A stretch of 64,000 bases of DNA from Saccharibacillus sp. O23 (lineage in GTDB: Bacteria > Bacillota > Bacilli > Paenibacillales > Paenibacillaceae). The notes under the pieces were generated by a model, which was not told where the DNA came from, did no database searches, and worked only from the letters and a program-made list of their open reading frames with translations. The position numbers were made by a program, and so were the translations under genes. The DNA is taken from positions 62,001 to 126,000 of the forward strand of contig NZ_NJDE01000004.1 of NCBI RefSeq assembly GCF_002205895.1, given 5' to 3'. Positions 26,211 to 34,448 of this stretch are shown piece by piece (the first letter of the stretch is position 1; each line of letters begins with the position of its first letter).

Positions 26211-27760
26211 GAAAGTGGATTCGCAAAAAGACCCTGTTCGTGCTGGTTCAACTGCTGCTGATCTTCGCCAGCGTCCTGTGGCTGATTGCCACCGCGGCGG
26301 ATGGTTCCTCTTCTTCCGATCGCCTTCCGATCAACCAAGCGCGGCTGGCAACCGGGGATATCCGATTTCAGTTGGAACAAACGGGACTGGAGAAGATCAA
26401 AACGGACCGCGAGGCTCGCGAAGCGCTGATCGAACAGTGCCGGCGAATCGGAGCGGAGCTGATGCTGGTCGACTTGAGCGGCGCGGTGTTATTCGACTCG
26501 GCTCTGCCCGCTGCGCGGGATTCGGCGCCGTCCCTCTCCGACGCGGATGCGATATCGGACTCGGTCGATCTGCGCACGGCGCTGCATTACGATCTATCCG
26601 CCTCGAGCGACGCGGAGCGCGTGAAGATCGCGTTCCCGATCGTCGAAGACGCCGGCGGCATGCAGACCGGCAGTGCTTTGTTTACGCTGGACGCTTCGCG
26701 CGTGGCGGCGCCCGACCCAAACAAAGCCTGGATATGGCCTCTGACGGTATCGGCCGTTCTATCGGCGATATTGGCTTGGACGATCTTTCGCTTCCGTCGG
26801 CAGCTGCAGCGCCGGACCGTCGAGCCGCTGAATACGCTTAAACAAGCGGCAGAAACCATTCTCAAAGGCGAATACGATCAGAAATCCGAATATCCGGAGC
26901 CTGACGAAATGGGAGAACTGTATGCCGCGTTCGATCAGATGCGTTTGGAGATTCTGTATCTGCACCGCGAACGCGCGCGCCGGGAACGCATGCATAAAGA
27001 ATTGGTCACCGATATTTCCCACGACCTCAAAACGCCGTTGACGGCGCTCAAAGCCTATATCGAAGCGATCGAAGAAGGATTATGCGCGGATATGGACGAG
27101 GTACTCGATTATATCGGGGTGATGCGGACGCATACCGACCGCATGGTCCGGTTAACCGACGATCTGTTGGTGCATGCCTTAAACGAACTGGGGCAGATCT
27201 CGATTACGCCTACGGAAATATACAGCGGAGAAGCGTTTCGGGATATTCTGCGCACGATCGAACGGGATATCACTTCGTCCGGGGTCGCTTATCGGGGACC
27301 TTCCGCTCATAGCCTGCACACCTCGCAGCCGGGCGATCCCGCAGCCGAGACGCTCGGCATCCCGAACGTATTGATTCGCGCGGACGTCAACCGAATCGAA
27401 CAGGTTATCTCGAATCTGGTCTCCAACGCGCTCAAGCATACGCGTTCCGGCGACACGATCTCGATCGGCTTCGAACTGGAGCCCGGTTTTATCCGCGTGG
27501 ACGTGGCGGACACGGGAACGGGAATCGATCCTGTCGATATGCCGTTTATCTTCGAACGGGCTTACAAAGGAACCGCGCCCTCCGGCGAAAATTTTTCGAG
27601 TTCGACGGATTCTTTACCGCCTTCCGCCCGCAAGAACGACGGGAACGGGCTGGGTTTGTCGATTTGCAAAACGATTATCGAAGCCCACGGAGGTTCGCTT
27701 TCTTTTCAAAGCCGCAAAGGAAACGGCACCGTTTTCCGATTCACCCTCCCGCTTTGCTGA
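26201..27760 (+). CDS. Sensor histidine kinase
   Basis: Predicted 519 aa. Membrane helices near residues 11-32 and 178-197 bracket a ~145-residue external sensor. A HAMP-like linker (200-255) leads to the H-box DISHDLKTPL with His274, then the ATPase domain with N-box NLVSNALKH, DTGTGIDP and the GLGLSICK box. The external domain is large, unlike the short-loop kinases of BceS type, so it probably binds its signal itself. Start ATG overlaps the regulator gene by 10 bp. Confidence 0.92.
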   Translation: MHLRKWIRKKTLFVLVQLLLIFASVLWLIATAADGSSSSDRLPINQARLATGDIRFQLEQTGLEKIKTDREAREALIEQCRRIGAELMLVDLSGAVLFDSALPAARDSAPSLSDADAISDSVDLRTALHYDLSASSDAERVKIAFPIVEDAGGMQTGSALFTLDASRVAAPDPNKAWIWPLTVSAVLSAILAWTIFRFRRQLQRRTVEPLNTLKQAAETILKGEYDQKSEYPEPDEMGELYAAFDQMRLEILYLHRERARRERMHKELVTDISHDLKTPLTALKAYIEAIEEGLCADMDEVLDYIGVMRTHTDRMVRLTDDLLVHALNELGQISITPTEIYSGEAFRDILRTIERDITSSGVAYRGPSAHSLHTSQPGDPAAETLGIPNVLIRADVNRIEQVISNLVSNALKHTRSGDTISIGFELEPGFIRVDVADTGTGIDPVDMPFIFERAYKGTAPSGENFSSSTDSLPPSARKNDGNGLGLSICKTIIEAHGGSLSFQSRKGNGTVFRFTLPLC

Positions 27761-27761
27761 C

Positions 27762-27788
27762 AGCCGCCCGGTATTCGGGCGGCTTTTT
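27762..27788 (+). terminator. Rho-independent terminator after the histidine kinase
   Basis: Arms AGCCGCCCG (27762-27770) and CGGGCGGCT (27776-27784), then a T run. The ABC genes downstream therefore need their own promoter. Confidence 0.85.
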
Positions 27789-27828
27789 CGAGCGCCGCGA
27801 TCGCGGCGTTTCGGCGTTCGCCGCTTTT

Positions 27829-27861
27829 AAATCTTAACGATGTAAGACTTTATTAAGATTT
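27829..27861 (+). promoter_or_regulatory. Inverted repeat, candidate operator of the ABC transporter genes
   Basis: AAATCTTAA (27829-27837) and TTAAGATTT (27853-27861) form a perfect 9-bp inverted repeat with a 15-bp spacer, about 65 bp upstream of the ATPase gene. Half-sites 24 bp apart (centre to centre, just over two helix turns) suit a dimeric OmpR-type regulator. Confidence 0.5.
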
Positions 27862-27927
27862 CTGTCAGAATTGCGAAAGATCGTTTTGCTAAAGTAAGGA
27901 CATAGCCAATATACGGGAGGCATAGCC

Positions 27928-28722
27928 ATGAACAAACCGATCATTCTTCGCGCTTCGAATCTCTGCAAGACGTATTCGACGGGCAGCGAACAATTTCATG
28001 CCATCAAAAATCTCAATCTGGACGTGTACGAAGGCGACTTCACCGTTATTATGGGCAACTCGGGTTCGGGCAAATCGACGCTGCTGTATATGCTCAGCGG
28101 TCTGGACGGAATCACGACGGGCGAAGTTTACTTTCGGGACCGGCGAATCGACGATTATAACGAGAAGCAGCTCTCGGAATTCCGCACGCACAAGATCGGT
28201 TACGTCTACCAGAGCATCAATCTGGTACCCGATCTGACTTTCGCGGAAAATATCGCGCTGCCCGGTTATATCGCCGGCGGCAAAAAAGGCGAAGTGCGGC
28301 AAAAAACGGAAACTTTGATGACGGCAATGGATATCGCGGCGCAAAAAAATCGGCTGCCGGCTCAGACATCCGGCGGACAGCAGCAGCGCGCCGCGATCGC
28401 CCGCGCTTTGATCAACGATCCGGAAGTGGTCTTCGCGGACGAGCCTACGGGCAGCCTGAACATGGAACACGGACAGGCCGTGCTGGATATTCTGACCGAC
28501 CTCAACCGCAAAGGCCAATCCGTCGTCATGGTTACGCACGACATCAGAGCCGCCTGCCGAGCGGATCGGCTGATTTACATAAGCGACGGCAAAGTATCCG
28601 GCGTTCTGGATTTCGACAAATACGACGAACAAACATCCGCAGGCCGAGAAGAAGCCATTTTCGCTTTCATCTCGGGAAAGGAGCAGCGCCATGTACGCCG
28701 TATGGAAGCTCTGTCTCGCTAA
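27928..28722 (+). CDS. ABC transporter ATPase (MacB/LolD type)
   Basis: Predicted 264 aa. Walker A GNSGSGKST (about 47-55), Q-loop YQSINLVPDLTFAENI, signature TSGGQQQRAAIARAL, Walker B VVFADEPTG and switch His in VTHD are all present. The sequence type and the following FtsX-like permease place it in the group that drives lipid, peptide or antibiotic efflux or resistance. GGGAGG precedes the ATG. It overlaps the permease gene by 32 bp. Confidence 0.93.
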   Translation: MNKPIILRASNLCKTYSTGSEQFHAIKNLNLDVYEGDFTVIMGNSGSGKSTLLYMLSGLDGITTGEVYFRDRRIDDYNEKQLSEFRTHKIGYVYQSINLVPDLTFAENIALPGYIAGGKKGEVRQKTETLMTAMDIAAQKNRLPAQTSGGQQQRAAIARALINDPEVVFADEPTGSLNMEHGQAVLDILTDLNRKGQSVVMVTHDIRAACRADRLIYISDGKVSGVLDFDKYDEQTSAGREEAIFAFISGKEQRHVRRMEALSR

Positions 28723-31099
28723 TCTGCGCAAACGCAAAACCCAGAATTTCCTGATCGCTTTATTGATCCTGTTATCGACCTTGCTGCTGTCGACTTCGGT
28801 TATTCTGATCTCCAATACCGATCATTTATTCACGAACATGCACAAAAAAACGAACGGTTCGCACGACGTTCTGCGGATGGATAACGGCTTGCAAGATCCG
28901 CAGCGGATCCACGAGTTCTGGAGTTCGCAGCAGGGCGTCGAAGTATCGAAGCTACTGGCTTATCGTACGCTCGCCGGCGTTTCTTACAAAGGGAACGATA
29001 TTCCGAACTTGCTGCTGTTCATGATGGATACCCCCGAGCCTCCTCTCGGCGTGGACGAACTGTTGACCGCGCAAGGAACTCCGGGCGCGACCCCGGAAAA
29101 AGGCACGGTCTGGATTCCGACTTCGCTGGCGTATTCCCACGATATTTCCGTCGGCGATACGCTGTCTTTCAAGACGGACAGCGGAAACGTGGACTTGAAC
29201 GTGTCGGCCGTCGTCGTGGATATCCCTTACGGAGGACCGTTCTCGACCGAGTCGCGCATTTGGATGAACGACTCCGACTATCAAGCGCTCCCTTCGACTG
29301 CGAACGCCGCGGGTTCGTATATGATGGGCATCCGCTACGATAACTATTCGGATCGCCAGAGCTACTGGACCTCTTTCGAACAATCGCTCGGCTCCCCTTA
29401 CCTGGAAACGGTGATGAGCTTCGACGAGATTTCTTCGTTCTATTTGATCCTTAACAAAGTGATCGGCTTCGTCATGATCTTCTTGGCGATCGTCATGATG
29501 GCGATTGCGCTGTTCACGATCGGCTTCACGATCGCGGACGCGATTCTGACGCAGTATCGGACGATCGGCGTGCTCAAATCCTTGGGAATGACTTCGCGGC
29601 GGACGATCGGCGTGTATCTCATCCAATACGCGTTCCTGTCCGTGATCGCCATCCTACCAGGATTGATCCTGAGCCGCTTTTTGTCCCGCTTGATCGTGGA
29701 CAGCACGCTCTCCTATCTCAAGACGGAGAACGATCCTCTTCCTCTGAGCGGCATGAACGCGGCGGCATGGACAGGCGCGTTGATTCTGCTGCTGGTGCTG
29801 TTATGCGTATGGATGTACGGCAGACGCGCGCGCAAGATCGCGCCGGTGCAAGCGATCCGTTACGGCATGTCCGAGAGCGACAGCCGACGCGAATCGCGCG
29901 GAATCGGCGCTTCCGGACGGAAGCTGTTCGGCTTCGGCAGACTTCCGGCGGTATGGGTAGTGGGCACGCGCAATATTCTCAAAAATGTCAAAACGTCTTC
30001 GCTTATGATGATTCTCGCTATGGTGACGTCGGCCGTGCTCGTACTCGGCTATATCGTGCTCAGCAGCGTCATGAACATCCAGAAGACGTCGCCTCAATGG
30101 GGATACGACGATTCCAATATTACGGTCCGGGTCTTCAATCCCTCGACTTTCTCGAAAAGCGAATTCGAAGAACGGCTGTCGGCAGACGACCGGATCAAAA
30201 ACGTATCGTGGCATAACGGCGTGACCGGCGTCGTCGAAGCCGAAAAGTCGACGGCCGACGGCGAGAACATCGATCCGTTAAGTATCGTGATCAGCATCGT
30301 CGAAGGGCGTTACAGCGATATCGGCTTCGCCGTACTCGAAGGTCAGAATCCCGTCAACAAAAACGAGATCGCGATCGGGGTCAACGTGGCCAAATCGCTG
30401 AACAAAAATCTCGGGGATACAGTCGAGCTGTACGTCGAAGGCCGACCGCATACGCTGACGGTAACGGGGATCTATCAATCGGTCGCTAACTCGTCCAATT
30501 CCGTGCGGATTCTCGCCGCGACGGTGCAAGAAGATGATCCGGCTTATAGCGCTGCCGACGTCGCGTATATCAATCTCAACGATCCGAGCCGCTCGGATGC
30601 GGTCGTGCAGGAGCTGAACAGCGAATATTCCGGGTCTATCAGCGCGGCTACCCAGAAGACGTTGCTCGATTCCGTATTCAGCGAAGCGGCGGCCAACTTG
30701 ATTCTTCCGATGTCGTTCATGGGCCTGCTGTTCGTGTCGGTGACCTTGATCATCATCTACAGCATCTGCCTGATCAATATCCGCAAAGAAATCAAAACGT
30801 ACGGCATCTACAAATCGGTCGGCATGTCTTCGGGCAATATCCGCCGTTCGGTGGCGCTCGGCATCTCGGTTCTGGCGACGATCGGAGCGCTGCTCGGCAT
30901 CGTGCTCGGCGTCTATGCGCTCCCGATGATTCTGGAGAACGTCTTGTCCAATTACGGCATGGTGGATCTGCCTCTCGTGTTCAATCGCGGCGGCGTGATC
31001 CTGATCGCCTGCCTCAGCATCCCGGCTGCGGCCATAGGATCTTGGCTGTCTTCGGGGCTGATCCGCAAGACCTCGCCGCGGATTCTCGTCGTCGAATGA
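28691..31099 (+). CDS. FtsX-like ABC transporter permease
   Basis: Predicted 802 aa. One N-terminal membrane helix (~17-38), an external domain, three helices (~255-370) ending in an FtsX module, a second helix near 445, another external domain and a final three-helix FtsX module (~670-795). The paired TIGVLKSLGMTSRR and YGIYKSVGMSSGNIRR segments mark the two FtsX modules. AAAGGAG precedes the ATG inside the ATPase gene. With the kinase and regulator it forms a sense-and-respond exporter of BceRSAB style, though with a different kinase type. Only 16 bp and no clear terminator separate it from the convergent GH85 gene. Confidence 0.9.
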   Translation: MYAVWKLCLANLRKRKTQNFLIALLILLSTLLLSTSVILISNTDHLFTNMHKKTNGSHDVLRMDNGLQDPQRIHEFWSSQQGVEVSKLLAYRTLAGVSYKGNDIPNLLLFMMDTPEPPLGVDELLTAQGTPGATPEKGTVWIPTSLAYSHDISVGDTLSFKTDSGNVDLNVSAVVVDIPYGGPFSTESRIWMNDSDYQALPSTANAAGSYMMGIRYDNYSDRQSYWTSFEQSLGSPYLETVMSFDEISSFYLILNKVIGFVMIFLAIVMMAIALFTIGFTIADAILTQYRTIGVLKSLGMTSRRTIGVYLIQYAFLSVIAILPGLILSRFLSRLIVDSTLSYLKTENDPLPLSGMNAAAWTGALILLLVLLCVWMYGRRARKIAPVQAIRYGMSESDSRRESRGIGASGRKLFGFGRLPAVWVVGTRNILKNVKTSSLMMILAMVTSAVLVLGYIVLSSVMNIQKTSPQWGYDDSNITVRVFNPSTFSKSEFEERLSADDRIKNVSWHNGVTGVVEAEKSTADGENIDPLSIVISIVEGRYSDIGFAVLEGQNPVNKNEIAIGVNVAKSLNKNLGDTVELYVEGRPHTLTVTGIYQSVANSSNSVRILAATVQEDDPAYSAADVAYINLNDPSRSDAVVQELNSEYSGSISAATQKTLLDSVFSEAAANLILPMSFMGLLFVSVTLIIIYSICLINIRKEIKTYGIYKSVGMSSGNIRRSVALGISVLATIGALLGIVLGVYALPMILENVLSNYGMVDLPLVFNRGGVILIACLSIPAAAIGSWLSSGLIRKTSPRILVVE

Positions 31100-31115
31100 T
31101 GCGGCGGTGAACGGT

Positions 31116-33926
31116 TTATTTCAACCCCATCGCTTCGAGCCCGTAAATCCGCGCCGCCGTATCGCCTCCCTGCGTCGGCTTGTCGACGACGAGCTGCACG
31201 TAGCGCGCCGTCGTCAGCGGAATCGCGTGTTTGCTCAGACCGGCTGCATTGTCCGTGACCTTAACGGCGTCGGTCCAATTCTTGCCGTCGCCGCTGATCC
31301 GCAGCGTAAAGGCCCGCGTATTGAACGCGGCCGGTTCGCCGCCGGCTTCGGCGTGTTTGAGCACGAATTCGCTGATCTTGCGTGCGCCGCCGAGATCGAC
31401 CGTCAGCGTATGCGGACCGTCGCCGACCGCGCACCATTTGGTCTTGTCGTCGCCGTCTACGGCCATCGGTGGCGCTTCGCCGCTATTGGTGAAGCCCGAT
31501 GCGGTCACCGAAGCGCCGCGCGCCAGATCGGATACGCCGCCTGCCGCTTCTTCCGTGACGGTAATCATTTTCCGCGTCAGCGTGTCCTGTCCGACCCTAT
31601 TTTTGGCGATCAGCGTCACTTCGTATTCGCCCGCCTGCGGATACACGACTTTCGGGCTGCGTTCGCTGCTGGAAGAAGGCTCGCCGCCCGGGAAGCTCCA
31701 CGCCCATTCCGTCGTCACTTCCGACGAACGATCCGCGAACTGTACGGCTTCGCCCGGCGCGATCAGCGTGCGATCGGCTTCGAAGCCCGCTTTGGGCGCC
31801 GGGTAAGCCGGCCACAGCACGGAAACGCGGCTTTCCGCGCCGGCTTCGTAATGGCGGTTGACCGGCACGACGACCAACGTCGCCCTGTCTTCGCCGTCGG
31901 CGCGGCGCATCTCCGGCACGTAATAGACGGTGTTCGGCGTCTCGCCGACCAGCTCGCGCTTGCCGCCCGCCTGCTCGCGGTAGATCTGATAGAACGCCGG
32001 CTTCTCGTTTCCGGAAGGCGCATTCCATTTCAATCTCGCATCTCCGTAGATGCCGCCTTGGAAATCGCTGTCGATCACGGACAGCGCCTTTACTGCATCC
32101 GGCTTGCGCGCATTGTCGCTGACCGTGCGTACAGACAGCTCCCCGATCTGCGCCCGGTAAGCAGCGTCGTTCGCTTTGCCTTCGATTTTCAGCGCGATAC
32201 CCGCGATCGTACGGCCTTTGTACGCATTCAATTTGACGCTGCCGCGCTGCCAAGATTTGTCCCGGCCTGCGGACTGCCAATTTTTCGGTTCCAAGAAAAC
32301 ATATTCGTTGGGCGCGTCTGCAAAAGAAAGCCCGATCTGCACGGAAGCGTTCTTGGACGATTCGCTCACCACCGCCGACACTTCCATCGTCTTGTCGACC
32401 GGAATCTGCGTCCGGTACAGATTGACCGTCGTGGAAGATCCTTTTGCGAGATTCCCTTCGAGCTTCAGCGAACTGCCGCCGTAATACGCGCGTTCGAAAT
32501 CGAGCGAAGGTTCGAGCGCCGCACCGCCGCCTTCGGCGCGGGTCATCCAGCGCCAAGTCGGCAGAATATCCTGAATGCTGCGGTTGCTCCATTCTTTTTC
32601 CCGCACGACTTCCCCGTTGACCGCGAACATGCGGCCGTTGCCCGTACCGAAATGCGTGATGAATTCCGGCCCCGTCACGACGCTCTTATCCGCGATATTC
32701 GCCGCGATGCCGCGCCAAGCGTAAGGATCGGCCGGGTCGATCGCGGACGCCAGACTCGGATCGCCGGCAGGTCCCGTCCAGAACCGCTCGTCCCGCTCCA
32801 GATAATCTTCTTGTCCCGACGAACTTTTGAACGCCCAATCCGGCCGGTACAGCCCGAGCGACACCTTCGCTCCTCCGGCCGGGAACAGTTCCGGCCAATT
32901 ATACCGTCCGCCGCTCCCGTTTGCTTCCACGTCGATGCCGGCGAACAGATCGTAAGGGCTGCGCCCGAGCGCTTCCGCCGCGGCCGGCGAAGAACGGAAT
33001 GCCGGCAGATAGCTCGAAGACTGCCAGCGGAAATCGAGGAACATCGCGTCCGCCACCTTCTGCCCGTTCTGCTGGAAAAAGCCGTCGTTCTGCGTATTCA
33101 GCGCGCCCTGCCAGCGAACCGGACCCGATTCGATCATCGAATCGTACCAGAGAATCTCCATGCCCGGATCTTTGATCTTCTGCAAATACTTCAGGAAATC
33201 CTGCATATCCGCCGCGTCCTGCGCCGTTCCTCCCTGCGTCTCCTGATTGATGAACCAACCGTCGAAGCCGTAATACCGCGCGGATTCGATCAACTTGTCG
33301 GCGACCGGGAAATTCCCGGAGGTATCCCGCTTGAGCATGTCGCGCATCCATTGGATCTTTCCGCCGTGTTCCGTCTGAGGCAGAAAGACCGTGCCGTACA
33401 CCGGAACGCCGTTCTTGTGCGCGGCGTCGATCACGTCGGCGCTCGGCGGCACGATGATTCCTTCGCCTGCCGAACCGCCCCACATCACCAGCTTGTCGAT
33501 ATACTGCCAGAACCCGAACGCATAAGTGTGAAAAACGTCCGATCCCTGCGAAGGCGCGCCGCTCGTACTCGGATACATGGCCGACAGCGCGATGACTTGA
33601 GCCTTTTTGTCCGCGTTCGGATTGACCGGTTCGCCTTGAATCCGTTTGTTTTCCAAAGGGATCGATCCTCGATTGAACGGCGCGTCGGGATCGGAAGAAG
33701 GCGACCATTCCAGCAGCGTGTTCGGATACCAATACGACGAATACGGCTGCGCCGCTTCGGCGGACGGCCCTAACCCCAGCACGGAGAATGCGAGTAGCGA
33801 AGCCGCGGCGGTTCCGAGCGTCTTTTTCCAAACGAACGTCGGGGCGAATTTCGAAGCGGCGGATGCCTCGCGGGATCGTTGATCGGCAGCAGTATTCAAC
33901 ACGGGATTTTGTCTTTTGGTCTTCAT
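31116..33926 (-). CDS. Secreted GH85 endo-beta-N-acetylglucosaminidase with PKD and discoidin-like domains
   Basis: Predicted about 936 aa. ATG at 33926 is chosen (GGAAGGA box upstream); an in-frame ATG at 33938 abuts that box. A signal peptide ends near SAEAA. The GH85 catalytic domain spans roughly 60-370 with YYGFDGWFINQET, whose Asn and Glu (about residues 227 and 229) form the N-x-E catalytic pair of ENGases. Beta-sandwich and FN3-like regions follow, then a PKD domain (VQFADRSSE ... TEWAWSFPGG, ~675-750) and a C-terminal F5/8 (discoidin) domain (~785-936). It should cut the chitobiose core of N-glycans outside the cell. No anchor motif is seen. It follows the ABC operon at 34449-37910. 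Confidence 0.9.
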   Translation of the reverse strand: MKTKRQNPVLNTAADQRSREASAASKFAPTFVWKKTLGTAAASLLAFSVLGLGPSAEAAQPYSSYWYPNTLLEWSPSSDPDAPFNRGSIPLENKRIQGEPVNPNADKKAQVIALSAMYPSTSGAPSQGSDVFHTYAFGFWQYIDKLVMWGGSAGEGIIVPPSADVIDAAHKNGVPVYGTVFLPQTEHGGKIQWMRDMLKRDTSGNFPVADKLIESARYYGFDGWFINQETQGGTAQDAADMQDFLKYLQKIKDPGMEILWYDSMIESGPVRWQGALNTQNDGFFQQNGQKVADAMFLDFRWQSSSYLPAFRSSPAAAEALGRSPYDLFAGIDVEANGSGGRYNWPELFPAGGAKVSLGLYRPDWAFKSSSGQEDYLERDERFWTGPAGDPSLASAIDPADPYAWRGIAANIADKSVVTGPEFITHFGTGNGRMFAVNGEVVREKEWSNRSIQDILPTWRWMTRAEGGGAALEPSLDFERAYYGGSSLKLEGNLAKGSSTTVNLYRTQIPVDKTMEVSAVVSESSKNASVQIGLSFADAPNEYVFLEPKNWQSAGRDKSWQRGSVKLNAYKGRTIAGIALKIEGKANDAAYRAQIGELSVRTVSDNARKPDAVKALSVIDSDFQGGIYGDARLKWNAPSGNEKPAFYQIYREQAGGKRELVGETPNTVYYVPEMRRADGEDRATLVVVPVNRHYEAGAESRVSVLWPAYPAPKAGFEADRTLIAPGEAVQFADRSSEVTTEWAWSFPGGEPSSSSERSPKVVYPQAGEYEVTLIAKNRVGQDTLTRKMITVTEEAAGGVSDLARGASVTASGFTNSGEAPPMAVDGDDKTKWCAVGDGPHTLTVDLGGARKISEFVLKHAEAGGEPAAFNTRAFTLRISGDGKNWTDAVKVTDNAAGLSKHAIPLTTARYVQLVVDKPTQGGDTAARIYGLEAMGLK

Positions 33927-33967
33927 ATCGGTTCTCATTCCTTCCGGATGTTTTAGGTTGTTTGCGT

Positions 33968-34349
33968 TTTAAGGCGTATACGCAAACTTAATAACGAGCG
34001 TCTTTAGCTGCTTTTTCGTCCTCCGGCTCGGCGAAAGCTGTAAATCGTTCGCTGCGCTCTTGATGAGGCAAGATGAGGCAAGTTGTAGATTTTACAACAA
34101 TATCGCCTTTTTACCGCACTAACGAACCGTCGGGTTGTATAAAATGCAACATTTTCGCCGGATTCAAGCAGAATTCGATCGATTTTGGCGAGAATGTTGT
34201 AGAAACTGCAGCTTCACGCGCGGAATGGGCGGTTTGCGGCTTCACAAGTTGTACCTTTTACAACTTGGCGCATAAGCAAGTCCCAAAAACCTCGATTTCG
34301 GCTTTGATCTCGATTCGAAGCGGGCTCACATAAGTTCGCCTATACGTTC
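33968..34349. repeat. Noncoding element bounded by MITE-like terminal inverted repeats
   Basis: The left end (33971-33992, GGCGTATACGCAAACTTA) and the right end (34327-34348, complement ACGTATAGGCGAACTTA) resemble the terminal repeats of the complete copy at 45957-46115. The left ~65 bp also match the right half of that copy in inverse orientation (GACGAAAAAGCAGCTAAAGA against GGCGAAAAGGCGGCTAAAGA). The interior holds the GTTGTA array. An 8-bp perfect inverted repeat GTTTGCGT/ACGCAAAC (33960-33967, 33980-33987) straddles the left end, 34-61 bp upstream of the GH85 start codon. No gene is seen in 33927-34448. Confidence 0.5.
34082..34264. repeat. Array of four 17-bp palindromic units (GTTGTA-n5-TACAAC)
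   Basis: Units start at 34082, 34134, 34196 and 34248. The first and last are perfect (GTTGTA, 5 bp, TACAAC); the middle two have one and two arm mismatches. Start-to-start distances are 52, 62 and 52 bp. The array lies inside the element at 33968-34349. Confidence 0.7.
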
Positions 34350-34351
34350 TG

Positions 34352-34405
34352 ACAAAAAGAAGCACGAAAGAGCAAACGGTACAGCCGTTTTGTTCTTCCG
34401 TGCTT
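34352..34405 (-). terminator. Rho-independent terminator of the second ABC operon
   Basis: A long hairpin with outer arms AAGCACG/CGTGCTT (34360-34366, 34399-34405) and inner AAACGG/CCGTTT is followed on the minus strand by CTTTTTGT. It lies just after the stop codon at 34449. Confidence 0.8.
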
Positions 34406-34448
34406 GAAAAGCCGATTCATTATTCCGTTCGGCAGAAGGATCTGCCTG

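Noticed and set aside
31107-33773. 888-codon open frame on the plus strand
   Set aside because: It is antisense to the GH85 gene, with shadow-like Arg/Phe/Asp composition.
34061-34082. Short direct repeat GATGAGGCAA
   Set aside because: Two tandem copies only; probably slippage without a function.
34082-34264. Possible CRISPR array
   Set aside because: Units are only 17 bp, variable and palindromic, with unequal spacing, and no cas genes are present.
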